Part shown: in pieces, positions 22,200-33,175 of the stretch
How the letters are laid out: each line of letters opens with the position of its first letter
Position numbering within the stretch: position 1 is the stretch's first letter
NCBI GenBank assembly: GCA_963921825.1
Contig: OY997589.1
Coordinates: forward strand, 41,798,638-41,862,637
Length of the DNA stretch: 64,000 nucleotides
Origin: Erodium maritimum
Taxonomy: Eukaryota > Streptophyta > Magnoliopsida > Geraniales > Geraniaceae
Direction: 5' to 3'
The notes under the pieces: model-generated
Told to the model about the DNA's origin: nothing
Database searches by the model: none
Seen by the model: the letters and a program-made list of their open reading frames with translations, nothing else
Translations under genes and position numbers: made by a program

Positions 22200-22374
22200 T
22201 GTAGAAATAAGAAGTTGTTCTTATTCACTTGATCTGAATATACATAGAGACTAGATATATATACACAATTACATGAATTCACTAGTACCCCATTAATGGT
22301 AGGACCATTAATGGGTGACTCTTAGACTGCTAGGACAACTAATAGGTGACCCTTAGTTTCCCACATTCATTACA
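22200..22374 (-). repeat. Copia-1 5' LTR
   Basis: Partner of 14000-14159. On the sense strand it is the upstream LTR. It has a 15-bp internal duplication (CCATTAATGG region). Confidence 0.92.
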
Positions 22375-22379
22375 TGAAA

Positions 22380-22909
22380 TAGAGTAGAGAAATACAATAC
22401 CCAAAGTCTATACAAAGATGTTCTTCCGAGTAGAAATCCTCTCCCTAGCTTGCTCTCAACGCTCCTCTCTTCTTAGCTCTCAAAAATACAAGTCAAGTCT
22501 ATTGGAAGGATGAGTTTTGGGTTAAATAGGGTAAAAATAGATTCTGAAACAAATTAGGGAAGACAGTCTGCGCACGCGTCACGACTCCTTGGGCGTGCCC
22601 GTCACGGCCACCGTCACGGATCAATGAGTTCTGGCAAATTTTTGTCTTTGTCACGGCTTCGTGACCCTACCCGTGACGGGCTCCGTCACGGATCTGTGAT
22701 GGATCTGTCTTGGTCCACCGTCTTGAATGCTGCTTTCAAATTTATTCCCTTTTTGACGTATTTATGCTCGTATTCCACTCTATAACCTGTTAAACATGAG
22801 AAATGCTGGAAACGAGTAAAACACGGGAGAGTGAGACAATAATCGGCTAAAATCACTGATAAAATCCCTCTAAATGTGGTATTTTTAATGCTAAGATGCG
22901 TCCGCATCA
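22380..22909 (-). repeat. Athila 3' LTR, proximal part
   Basis: Continuation of 13181-13999, matching about 40005-40540. It contains clustered CGTCACGG/CCGTGAC words (22570-22705) and ends GCATCA (sense start TGATGC). Confidence 0.9.
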
Positions 22910-22919
22910 ACACCCCACA
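22910..22919 (-). promoter_or_regulatory. Athila polypurine tract
   Basis: The sense strand reads TGTGGGGTGT against the 3' LTR. Confidence 0.75.
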
Positions 22920-24611
22920 CTTAGACTGTTTCTCGCCCCGAGAAAATCAAAACAAGAAGACATCATCACTAAGATAGAACCGGTTAAACCCCGAGGTTCA
23001 CCCCGATAGGAGAAGTTTGGTACTCCTTTATTCAAGACATTAAGACATAAAGATGCACGTGCAATGCATGAATCCTAACTCTAAAGTATTCCTATAACAC
23101 ACTATATGATGCATGAAAAATGGCATAAAAAGCAGGTGATATTCAAAGCCGTGCATAAAATATCACATGGGTTTTCTCAGAATCGCCACATGCCAAAAAA
23201 TTTACACTCATCAAGGAAGCATATGAACCAATGAATACATTAAAGCAGGACGCTACTCACATTAAAGAGTTAACTCTTTCCTTTTAAACTTGCATTTACT
23301 CATTCACCATAACCGTGAGTTTCCTCATTTCCCCATACATGGAGTTTAGAGATTCATATGCTATCATGCTAGACCCATCTCCACTAATTGTAAGGAACCA
23401 TGGTTATTCAAGAATCAAAAGGGTCTTTAAATCAGCTTGTAATGTAATGCTAGGTAAAGGGTAGTCAAAAGAAGCTCAAATAAATGCCTCAGGACAAAGC
23501 TCAAATAAATGCCTCAAGACAAAGCTGCTTCATTCTCACACATCCCAAACCCCATTTGTTTACCATCCAACTCTTGCAATCTCTAATACCATTTTTTTTA
23601 TTGAATAGCTAATAGTAGCACTACTATGCCATCGCTATCCATAAGTTCATCACCTTTCTAAACCACTATCACGCCTTACCCCACACTTATTTTTCACTAG
23701 GGATATTAATTAATTATTTTTCTCTGTCCCTTTTTATTTTCTTTTCTTTGGGGTAAGGCGATGATAAAATTGTTCTCAGTACAAACCAATGGCATATTAT
23801 CCTTTCATCTCTTTTTCTCTCTTTCGCTCACTCATTATCCAAAAAATAACCACTCTCAATGAAGCAACTAAGCCTAGAGATATGGGTTCAAACAATAATG
23901 GGGATGTAAACATGAAACGAAAGGCACATAGGATTGTAATGTTGGGTTTAGAAACGAAAGGCTTAGGCTCAAATGGGTAACTAAGAGATTCAATCATGCA
24001 AGGGTAGGCAATTTTTAGCTCAAACGATCCATAGATGGCTTAAAATCATTTTCCTAAACAACCATGTTCCTTATTCTTATTTCGCCTCTAATGGGTCGTA
24101 CATGTAGTTCCAGACTCAAGTCTCCACGCATAGGAATCAAAGGCAAACAACACGAGTTCTAGAAAACACTCAAAAGCAAGTGGAAGAGTTAATCCTAATG
24201 CATGTGCTTTCACTACTTATTTGATTCATTCATGCCCATATACAACCTTTATTTATGCAAGAACTAAGCATTTGCGACAATTCAATCATCGAACCCTTAG
24301 GAACATAAACACTAAACTTACATATCACAAGAAAATATTTTTTGATTTTTCAAAAAAATTCAATTTTTGTGGATTTTCCAAAAAGTTTATATCACATAAT
24401 GATGCATGAGCACACAAAAGAAAACACAATGCAATGCAAGGCATACCCCACCCTCACTTTAAAACTAAGCATTGTCCCTAGTGCGACTCTAAACACATAT
24501 TTACAATCTAAACACATATATCCACATGCACATAATAGAAGCTAACAATAAAGCACCCCACACTCATAGTTAGCAGGTATACAATTCACACACCCCTATA
24601 TGCATAGTCTA
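22920..24611 (-). other. Athila 3' untranslated region
   Basis: Low-GC sequence between the small membrane ORF and the polypurine tract. No frame over about 70 codons and no domain is visible. Such long 3' UTRs are usual in Athila. Confidence 0.6.
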
Positions 24612-24809
24612 TCAGCATGGCATTCGGGCACTCAGGGCCCACCAGATAGCATAAAGGAAGTAAATAGCGATAACAGTGTAAAATAGGAGGGGTAGAGATA
24701 CTGCCCCTCGAAGAACCGCTACGTGAACTACACTGACTGTGGAGATCCTCGTGCATGGATGGATTGAGAGCTCTTCGTCCGAGAGAATATCCAGGACGTT
24801 CGGCGCCAT
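24612..24809 (-). CDS. small ORF with one membrane segment (Athila)
   Basis: 65 codons starting MAPNVLDILSDEELSIHPC and holding one hydrophobic stretch (VSLPLLFYTVIAIYFLYAIW), followed by a short tail. It starts 41 bp downstream (sense) of the second hairpin module at 24850. It could be the membrane part of an env-like region or a chance frame. I do not recognise it. It has no start-context or codon evidence strong enough to prove translation. Confidence 0.35.
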   Translation of the reverse strand: MAPNVLDILSDEELSIHPCTRISTVSVVHVAVLRGAVSLPLLFYTVIAIYFLYAIWWALSARMPC

Positions 24810-24849
24810 AATCTGCTACGCTGAACTCATCTCGCTCTCCATGCGATGT

Positions 24850-24926
24850 GTTGGGTTGCCACCCAACGAGCGCATTTTTTTAACGCCGTTAGCTCGACGA
24901 AAGGGGTGGCCATAGAAGCCACCCAA
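24850..24926 (-). promoter_or_regulatory. Athila two-hairpin module, copy 2
   Basis: Hairpin one at 24850-24867 has arms GTTGGG and CCCAAC. Hairpin two at about 24905-24926 has arms GGGTGGC and GCCACCC. Between them is AGCGCATTTT...TTAACGCCGTTAGCTCGAC, matching the copy at 30659-30727. Confidence 0.65.
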
Positions 24927-25147
24927 GCACCTCTCCAGAAGCCACTGATCGGCAGAGCTAATGCTGACACAGACTCAAACAAAAACATAAAATGCATGGG
25001 AAATAAAACACAACTTACGCTTTCCCAAATCCATCAAGCCCTAGCGATGCTGAAATCAGATAATGATCAGAAACCACGCAACATGCATAAAATAAATGAT
25101 GGGAAAGCGTAAAACACATATATACAAAATGCAAATGGACCCTCTCA

Positions 25148-25222
25148 CTGCGGGTAGTCAGGAGGGAGGTCAGAGAAATGGCCAGACCAGTGGCTGCAAC
25201 CCCACCAATTAGACCCCATGCG
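25148..25222 (-). pseudogene. env-like ORF, C-terminal exon beyond solo LTR B
   Basis: With the solo LTR removed, the frame from 28464 runs straight on from the ATGCG target site into MGSNWWGCSHWSGHFSDLPPD and stops at about 25148. It is the C-terminus of the env-like protein described at 28464-29733. Confidence 0.7.
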
Positions 25223-28200
25223 TGTGAAGACCGCTTCAAAAAAAAAAACTGTTGGGTCGGTCCGGGTCAGACCAGACCCGACCAGCAACCCGGCCAGACC
25301 AGCAACCCGGCCCGGGCAGGCCATCTCTGGGCCGCGCGGCCCACTTCGGCAAAGCTCGAAAATCAGGCCCGGTTGGGGTGGCCCAAGCCCGTGGGAGCTC
25401 GGGTATAAAACCCCTCCTCCTCCCTCAGAAACCCTAATCCCCTCACTCTGCCGCCCCTCTCCTCTCCCGAACCTGACGTCACCCTCTCCCTTCCTCCTCT
25501 TTCACGCCGTCTTCTCCCTCACCGGATCCGGCCACCACCCTCTCCCTCGCCTCCTCTCCCTTCCCTCACTCCGTCTTCTTCGAACCTCATCCCCGACCTC
25601 CCCTTCGACGCCGCCACCTCCTCCGTCCGACCACGACATCCACCGCCCTTCCTTCCTCTCCGGCCCTCTCAACGCCACCGTCCCTCCCCCCCCTCACAGT
25701 TCGTCTCCGACCTCCTTCTCCCCTCCGACCACCGTGAAACCCTTCCTCCGTCGCCTCCCTCTCGAAGCCGTAGCCTCCGCCTCTCTGACCTTCTGAACCA
25801 CCTCGTCCCCGACCCCGCCGGTATCGTCCTCAACGTCGCCGGCGCTCACCAGATCCGGCGAGTTACGGCCGGATTCAGTCAGATCCGAGGGGAAACCCTC
25901 AGCCGCGCCCCGTCGCGCCCACGACCACCACCACCACCGCCGCCGTCGTCGCCCTTTCCCCCTTCCTACGGTGAGCCCTACCACCGTAAGGTTCTGATCG
26001 GCCGACTTCGAAAACCGAGCTTCTCCTTTTGTTTATTTTCTCTCCAGAAAAAGTTTGAATCTGGCCGTGTATTTTTGGAAATGAAATCAGAAAATTAAAG
26101 ACGTTGATCTGTAAAAATGGGAAATTGTGTAAAACAAAACCGGATTTGACTAAAGGAGAAAAATGGTTTAATTTGAGTTTTATATTAAAATCAGATTTGT
26201 TCAAAAGGGGGTTATGATCTGTTTTGATCAAAAGAACTGATTTTTGGGCGTGTGGAATCGAAGTTGGAACATAAATGTGAAAAGAAAAAAAAAATTCAAA
26301 AGGAAAGTATAACGAAACCTAAGTTAGATAGAAAGGGGTTTAAAAATCAGATTTAAATTGGAAAATGATTTAAAATAAAATGAATTAACATCAATTTGGT
26401 TTTAATAACGGTTTTGAGTCGAGGAGTTTTGAGAAACAAATTGGTAGGAAAATGAGCTAAAACGACTTTGGTTTTAAAAAGGAATTAAAAAGAACAATCA
26501 GATTTGATTTAAAATGGGCCTTGAACTGTTGAGCGTGGAACGAATAATCGGGCTGTTGAAACGGACTTAGGATGGGTTTAACAGCGGAACACGGAATCGG
26601 TGCCTCGGGAGCCGTGTCTCGAAATCCATGCACCGGGTTCTGTGCTTGGGGCTCGAAACCGATTCGTCGTGATCCCGCTTTTAGCCCGCTCGAGTTTAAA
26701 AGACAAATGTCGGATTTAAACTGGACAAATCGTAATCTTTAACCTAACGGTGGAACCGTTATTAATTTATGGCTTCGTGTTAAATTTAGAGTGCGGCTTC
26801 GATCGAAGTGAAGCCCGGAGGTAGCGAGCCAGGACGTCAGCAGCTAGGAGACGTAGCGGTTGCTCTTCAGTTGAGGTAGGGAAAAGTAGCCGGATCTCGG
26901 CCCTGACTAGGGAAAGTTAACAGTAGAAATGCATGTGACACTGGGGTGTCGTGGGTTGAGTAGGTTAGCGAATATTAGAATTGCATGATACGGGAACGTA
27001 GCGATTATTGGAAATGCATGTGACATTTAGTAGTGTCGTAGGAGCAGAGAACTTAGCGATAATTGAATTACTGGAGGCATATGACCATGCCCGGAGGTTG
27101 TTTGTGAAACTAGCGATCTTAGGACTGTTGGAGGCATCGATTATGCCGGAGGTTGTTGCTGTTATTTGTTGTTGAGTTTGGGTGTCCTTGAGAGCCCGTG
27201 TTATTTATCATCGAGTTGGGTGGCCTTGAGAGCCGTGTTTTTTGTTGTTGAGTTTGGGTGGCCTTGAGAGCCCGTGTTATTTATCGTCGAGTTTGGGTGG
27301 CCTTGAGAGCCGTGTTGTTACTGTTGAGTTTTGGGTGGCCTTGAGAGCCCGTGTTACTATTGCTGAGTCTTGGGTGGCCATGAGAGCCCGTGTTGTCGTT
27401 TTGGTGTTTTGGGTGGCCGTGAGTGCCCGTGGGGTTGTGAACCAGTGAGTTACCATTGGTGGTTTTGAGTGGCCGTGAGTGCCCGTGGGGTCGTTGAGCC
27501 GTGAGTTACTATTGGTGTATTTTGGGAGGCCGTGAGTGCCTGTGGGGCTATTGAGTCCGTGTTTTAGGGTTGGTGTCTTGGGTGGCCATGAGTGCCTGTG
27601 GAGTGCTGAACTTGTGTTGTTGCTGTTCTTGAACTGTGATTGTGATTGTGGTTACCTGAGGTTGTGGGCCCGCTTCATTAAACGGGGGTCCTCGATCACA
27701 TGCGTCTGCACGTTCAGACGGGGTAGGGGGCCCGCCCGTCAGTAAAGGGGTCCTGGCCGCGCGTGTGTGGTTCGGTGGTTGTGAGTGTGATAGGTCGACA
27801 GCCTGATCCGACTTTGTGTCGAGGAATTGCAACAGGTCGACCGCCTGACCTGATGAGATCGGTAAATGGCGCAAGGGAGGTTACTGAGCAGCTGGTTTGC
27901 GATCCTTTGTGATCTTGTTTGGTGTGCGATCCTTTGTGATCTTGTTTGGTGTTGCGTAGCTTTCTTTCGTGTCCTTGGAAGAGGTCGTGGTCGTCGTGTC
28001 GGGTCTACATCACGAGTCTGAGTGTTGAGTCGTTCGAGGAAGGTCACCGTGGGTGTTTGTCAGTCAGAGTACTTGAGTTGGGGATAGTGTTCCCCGGGGT
28101 TGAGTTTATTGTGGTGTTACCGGCATTGTCTGCTAATTATGCCGTAGTCAGTCTGTTATCTGTGGTGGTGAGCGAACGCTCACCCCTAGCTGCTTTTCCT

Positions 28201-28458
28201 ACAGGTACTTGTCGCAGGTCGGACTAAGTGAGCTTCCGAAGCTTGAAGAGCTAGGGGCGGGAGTCCGGGTTACTTTTAGTCTAGCGACGGATACCTCGCT
28301 TTTTGTCCGCTTGTGGGACGTTTTATTTTGAGTTGTAACTATCCTTTGTTGAACTAAACTGGTATTGTAAAGTGTTTTAATGGAAATGGTTTCAAAGTGT
28401 TTTTCTTATTTTTAACATTCGCGTCCCGAATTCGGTTTACCGAAATTGGGGCGTGACA
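25223..28458 (+). mobile_element. chromovirus solo LTR (B), 3236 bp
   Basis: It starts TGTGAAGACCGCTTC and ends ATTGGGGCGTGACA. Exact 5-bp duplication ATGCG (25218-25222, 28459-28463). The 3' half (from about 26820) matches the other LTR copies: GTAGCCGGATCTCGGCCC, the GAGAGCCCGTGTT repeats, and the AGCGAACGCTCACCCCTAGCTGC block. The first 0.8 kb differs from the others and is very C/T-rich (25430-25980), so this is a divergent subtype. The long frames at 25218-25796 and 25694-25984 come from this low-complexity DNA. Confidence 0.9.
27180..27600. repeat. LTR minisatellite (inverted relative to 15600)
   Basis: About nine copies of a unit with GGGTGGCCTTGAGAGCCCGT or GAGTGCCCGTGGGG variants, the complement of the GGCTCTCAAGGCCACCC repeats. 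Confidence 0.9.
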
Positions 28459-28463
28459 ATGCG

Positions 28464-29733
28464 GGTCTGGATCCAGTCAACAGACATCGACACAGTGGAC
28501 AAGGACTCAAGACTGGAGTCCACCGTGTCAAATCGGGTGTGAACCCTGTCGAACTGAGCATCCATCCCACCAAACCGAGTATCGACCCCATCAAATCGAG
28601 TAGATATACCCTGAAACCGGGTAACATACTCATCATGACGAGTCTACTGTCTCTGGAAACCCGCTCGCATCTCCCCTTGGACAGCTTTGATCTGGGCTGA
28701 CAGGGCCGCATACCTAGCATCTTCTTCTCCCTCGTCCTCTCTTGGCTCGGGGATTGCCTTTCTCATCTCGGTACCGTTAAAAACTGACTGGCCGACATAA
28801 GTGGACTTGAAGAGCATGTGGGATTCCTGCGGGTTGTCCCAAACCCCAAAAAATTGGGCTAATTGTGTGGAAATCATCGCACAACCAATCCTCCCAGTAG
28901 GCCTGACAGCATGCTGTTCCAGGTGTTTCATAAGGAGCTTCTCAAAGGGGGCTTGAATTCCCTTTTCGAAATAGTGAAGAATCCAAACCTCCTTATGCTT
29001 CACGATGTGTAAGTTATCACTCCGTGTAAAAAGAGTGTAACTCAACACCCTATGCATGTATTTAAGCATAATGGACTTGAGATGCTTGGCATGGGGACTC
29101 GAGGACAGGGGTATGTTGGGTTCACTAATCTCATCCCAAGCATCCTTGATTGGACAATATTGGGGGTAGTCCCCCTCAATAGGAGTAAACCCGCATGCTT
29201 CTCAAAAATTCAAATCTGTCGAGTTTAAATACTCGCCCACACAATCTAAATTCCAAAGTTTTGTCGCTCCAGATTTCCCGACCAAACGACGTGAGAAAAT
29301 CGAGAGTGAGTTTCTCATAATGTCGGGGTTCCCAACCCCATAGTCTCGACCACCCAAAGGCATTTAGGCGTGCCTGGAATTCATCCGCAAAACCCAAAGT
29401 TCGTGTGACAAACTTGGTATCCACGAAACGATTTTGCATAGTGCCTCGTTTCAAGTTTTGTTCAAGAAGCTTAATTTCCGATTCATGGGTAAAAATTAGG
29501 CACGGGCGATTGGGAGTACCTATGGACGAGTTCCGAGCAGTCCGAGGTCTCTGTTCAGCCTCCTCCGAATCAGAGCTCGGGTCCGGATGAAGGATTCTCA
29601 ATGGTGCAAGCTGTGATCTCGACACCTCTCCCTTTGACTGCTTCCGCTTGTTAATGGGTGCCATCTGAAACAAAACAACCAAGGAAAGATCAAAGCAAAC
29701 AAATAAAAATTTTGCACAAAAAGCAACCCTCAC
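28464..29733 (-). pseudogene. Athila env-like / ORF3 protein
   Basis: The minus strand starts MAPINKRKQSKGEVSRSQ near 29661 (the open frame begins at 29733). It continues NRFVDTKFVTRTLGFADEF and LNAFGWSRLWGWEPRHYEKL, then after one frameshift (about 29210) AWDEISEPNIPLSSS, RVLSYTLFTRSDNLHIVKHK, GRIGCAMISTQLAQFFGVW and a Glu-rich segment. One in-frame TAG (28641-28643) precedes a perfect seven-residue repeat (consensus TRFDxVD, five copies), a probable coiled coil. This is the extra ORF found downstream of pol in Athila-type elements. Its function is unknown. The solo LTR at 25223 splits off the last 25 codons. Confidence 0.7.
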
Positions 29734-29758
29734 TGCCCAACCAAGGAGGTCACCACAG

Positions 29759-29946
29759 AGCCGTGAAGAGGTCCGTCACGGAGATCAGGTCGGAGCCGTG
29801 AGGAGGTCCGTCACGGAGATCAAGTCGGGGCGTTGAGAAGGTCCATTACGGGTTCCAGGCCGGAGCTGTGAGGAATGCGCTACGGAGAATAGGCCGGAAC
29901 CGCGATGTTGTCCGTGATGGTGAACAGGCCGGAACCGTGAGAGATC
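29759..29946. repeat. 35-bp minisatellite in Athila leader
   Basis: About five tandem copies of a 34-35 bp unit (GAGGTCCGTCACGGAGATC, then GGCCGGAGCCGT). It lies upstream (sense) of the hairpin leader block and just 3' of the pol-env spacer. Confidence 0.85.
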
Positions 29947-30404
29947 TTAGCGGCCAAAATTTCCAGCCACACTTCACCGAACGCCGGCGATGAGGTCCAG
30001 TCCGAAGCTCATGGTTAGGAGGGTATGGAGGTTGGGAAGTTTGAAGGGAAGAGTGGTTTGGGTTTAAGGGTTAAAGAAGGTGAGATTGAGTTAGGGTTAA
30101 GAAAAGGGTAGAAGGAGAAAGGTTTGGAGATTGGCGTGATAGTGGTTGAAGGTTTGAAAGGTTGAAGGAGAATGGAGATTGAAGAGAATGTGTGTGGGAT
30201 GATGAGAGGTTGAAGAAAAAGAAGAGTAAGTGGGTGGAGGCGTTAAAGAGGGGATGAAGAGAGGAGTTAGGTTTTGGAGAAAGAAAGAAGAAGAGGGTTC
30301 AGATTAGGCTTTGTTCAGTGGGCTTCGAACTGGGCCTGAGTGGGCTTCAAACTGGGTCTGGTTGAATGGGCCGCCCGACCTGATCTCTATTTTTTTTCTT
30401 CTCT

Positions 30405-30545
30405 TCGCTCGGTCACGGACCCGTGACCCTAACCGTGGCGGCCACCCTGACGGAGCCGTGATGCAGCTCCGTTTTTTTTGTTTTCACTCTGTTGCGTCAC
30501 GGAGCCGTGATGGTCTCCGTGACGGTGTTCCTCCCGGAGCCGTAA
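30405..30545 (-). repeat. LTR-like CGTCACGG block in Athila pol-env spacer
   Basis: It contains GGTCACGG-AC-CCGTGACC and TCACGG-AG-CCGTGA inverted repeats. The stretch GTCACGG..CCGTGACCCTA.CCGTG matches LTR positions about 40281-40330 and 22650-22700. Confidence 0.6.
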
Positions 30546-30658
30546 CTCTACAAAACATGTCTTTGCTTTTTATGATCCTCCTATTCTTCCTCTGACAATC
30601 CTGCACACAAATGCATCTATCAATTCACGAAAAACAATTAAAATAAACATAAAATAAC

Positions 30659-30727
30659 CTCGGGTTGCCTCCCGAGAAGCGCTTTTGTTTAACATCGTTA
30701 GCTTGACTCAAAAGCGGCTTAAGCCGC
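30659..30727 (-). promoter_or_regulatory. Athila two-hairpin module, copy 1
   Basis: Hairpin one at 30659-30676 has arms CTCGGG and CCCGAG. Hairpin two at 30714-30727 is GCGGC-TTAA-GCCGC. It begins 7 bp after the pol stop codon (30734). Conserved words between the stems are AGCGCTTTT, TTAAC and CGTTAGCTTGAC. Confidence 0.65.
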
Positions 30728-30733
30728 CTCTAC

Positions 30734-30956
30734 TTACTCATAATCTGGCTCCTCCAGGTATAGGCACTCCTCTGGTCCCAATGGTCCACCATAATAATGC
30801 TTAACTCGGTGTCCATTGACCAAAAATGGGGCCCGCTTTCCATCACAAATCTCCACCGCCCCTTTTGATAGGACTCGAGTTACTGTAAAGGCCCCGCTCC
30901 ACTTCGAAACGAGCTTCCCGGAGAAGATATTCAACCTATAGTTATATAGAAGGACC
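30734..30956 (-). pseudogene. Athila integrase C-terminal domain
   Basis: The minus strand encodes NIFSGKLVSKWSGAFTVTRV, GAVEICDGKRAPFLVNGHRV and KHYYGGPLGPEE, the small beta-rich C-terminal domain of gypsy integrases (FPGKLxSRWxGPFxV...VNGxRLKHYY). It ends pol at a stop at 30734. The solo LTR at 30962-33703 separates it from the catalytic core. Confidence 0.85.
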
Positions 30957-31148
30957 CTATCTGTAAGAACCGCTCCCGGTCAATGCCAGTCAAATCGGCG
31001 GAAAAACAGAAAAATTTAAAATTTTGGGACATACACTTAAATGAACCTAAATTTGACCCAGAGGGTCATATCGGACTTAAGTCGACCCCGATATCGACCA
31101 ATGTGAGTTCTGGGGGACTCAGAGCAACTTTTTGACCAATTTGGGAAA

Positions 31149-31176
31149 GGTTGACTTTTTGCCAGAAAAGTCAACC
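31149..31176 (+). promoter_or_regulatory. inverted W-box hairpin in solo LTR C
   Basis: GGTTGACTTTT and AAAAGTCAACC arms form an 11-bp perfect stem, about 190 bp from the LTR start. Confidence 0.55.
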
Positions 31177-32814
31177 GAGCGACGTTTTGGTCCGTTCGAG
31201 GACTGTTTTGGATCCAAAAAGCTTAGCCGCCGTTACATCGGTCTTAGTTGAGCCGTTTCCTTATAGCACGTGAAATTTCGTAATTTCTTGGAAAATGGGC
31301 CCGCACGGGGCCCGAGACGGAAGAATTTCGCGAATCTGACTGAAAAATATCTACAAAGATATTTTTCAAAAAGGTGGGACCCACAAGACACTTGTCACCT
31401 AAGTGGTGGTGGTTGGTTTTTAAAATTAAGAAAAATAAATAAGAAGTGGTAGTTTTGTAATTAAGAGGTTGGTGTTGTTTTTGAACAAAACAAAAGGAAG
31501 GAAATGGCAGAGTGTTCGACCATTTGATAAAAAAGGAGAAGAAGGAGAGAGAAAGGAGAGAGAAGAAGGAGGAAAGGAAAAAGGAAAAGGAAAAGGAAAA
31601 GGAAAGGGTGGGTTTTTTGTGATTTCCCGACGATCCGACCGACCGATCGACTCAACGACTGCGGATTCAAACTCCCCTCGTCATTCCCTACGGTGAGAAC
31701 CCATTCTTTTCTCGTTTTGGTACGTTTGAAAATTAGGTTTTGAGTTTAAACGAGTCAAATGTGGTTGGGTTTTGGTTAGAATTGGTTTAAAGACGAATGG
31801 TTGAGGTTTGGGGTTCGTTAGGAACGTTTTGTGGCGAAAAGGAAAATTTTCCATTGTGGCCATGTGGGGCCCACTTGCCCGGGACTCAGGTTTTTCGTGT
31901 TCCGGTGGTTTTGGACGATCCCCGAATCGATAATTCACACCCGGAAGGAATTATGGAATTAAATTGTGAAAGTTGGAAACTTCGGGTTTAGTAACTTTAA
32001 ACGCGAATTAAATCGCTCGGAAGTCTGAAATTGATTCCGTCGATTGCATTGAAACCCTTGAATTATTTTAAGATCGTAGAAACGAAAACGGGAATTTTCG
32101 GAGCCCTGGAAGGACGTTTTCCGATCCCGGGCAGATTCGCCGAGCCGGGCGAATCGGGCCTTTCCGGGCCCATTGTTGACAATGTCGAGTAATTGGGAAG
32201 TTTGGGAGTGATCGGCATTGTCGGGGTTGCGTTTGGGCGTCAAATTCATTAAATTCGGGTTTCACTTGCTTATTTAAAAAGTGTGTTATTTGGGATCATT
32301 GTAGACAGTGTCGCCGACCGTGGAAAGAGGAGGCTAAGCGGGAAATCTGGAGCATTGCCGGAGCGCGAGCATCGGTTTTGACACGCTTCAAGAGGTGCGG
32401 AAAAGTAGCCGGATCTCGGCCCCGACTAGGGAAAGTTAACAGTAGAAATGCATGTGACACTTGGGTGTTGTAGGATCAGTGAACGTAACGAACATTAGAA
32501 ATACATGTGACACCTAGAGGTGTCGTAGGATAAGTGAACGTATCGAACAATAGAAATGCATGCGACACTTAGTGGTGTCATAGGATAAGTGAAAGTATCG
32601 AACATTAGAAATACTTGTGGCATTTGGTTGTGCCCGTAGGTTGATTAAATTGTTTGTGTTTGTGGGTGGCCATGAGTGCCTGTGGGGATTTGAACCCGTT
32701 TTGGTTGACTGACTTGCCGAGTGGTAGTTAGTCGTGTTGTCGTATTTTCTTTCTATTTGCGGGGTATTGTGTGTTATTTGGTTGTGACTGTGATTGTTCT
32801 GGTGATGACTGTTG

Positions 32815-33175
32815 AGCTATGCCCGATGGGTGTGTCGTACCCTCCGGTGCGCGGTCGGTAAAGTGCTGAGGGCTGTGGTTCCCGTCAGGTGCGTCGTACC
32901 TTCCGGCGCGTGATCGGTAAAGTGCTGAGGTTAGAGCTGTGCCCGAAGGGTGTGTCTTACCCTCCAATGCGTGGTCGGTAAAGAGCAGAGGGCTTTGGTT
33001 CCCGTAGGTGTGTCGCACCTTCCAGCGCGTAATTGGTAAAGTGCTGAGGCTGGATTTATGCTCGAGGGGTGTGTCATACCCTCCGGTGCACGGTCGGTAA
33101 AGAGCAGCGAGCTGTGGTCCCCGTCAGGTGTGTCGCACCTTCTGACGCGTGATCGGTAAAGTGCTGAGGCTTGTG
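32815..33175. repeat. LTR minisatellite, about 57-62-bp unit
   Basis: Six units, each with GTGTGTCGTACCCTCCGGTG or a close variant and CGGTCGGTAAAGTGCTGAGG. Odd and even units alternate slightly (CCGA(T/A)GGG versus CCGTCAGG), suggesting a dimeric repeat. Confidence 0.88.

Larger units (their letters stand above)
14000..22374 (-). mobile_element. Copia-1 retrotransposon with nested solo LTR
   Basis: LTRs 14000-14159 (160 bp) and 22200-22374 (175 bp, 15 bp longer because of a short duplication near CATTAATGG). Target duplication CGAAA/TGAAA (13995-13999 and 22375-22379); the uninterrupted Athila LTR near 40000 reads TGAAA, confirming the site. The primer site at 22188-22199 and polypurine tract at 14160-14170 fit minus orientation. 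gag, protease, integrase, RT and RNase H are all recognisable but interrupted by stops and by a solo LTR at 14471-17817. Confidence 0.93.

Noticed and set aside
22686-22913. 75-codon minus-strand frame (and the similar 40233-40538)
   Set aside because: The frame occurs in both Athila LTRs, begins at the LTR edge and has no recognisable domain. It is LTR sequence read by chance.
25218-25984. 192-codon plus-strand frame and 96-codon minus-strand frame
   Set aside because: C/T-rich low-complexity DNA at the start of solo LTR B gives long frames on both strands. No domain is present.
24612-29733. Env-like region as an endogenous virus
   Set aside because: The primer site, LTRs and gene order are those of Athila retrotransposons. 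There is no evidence of an infectious virus; the extra ORF is a known feature of this lineage.
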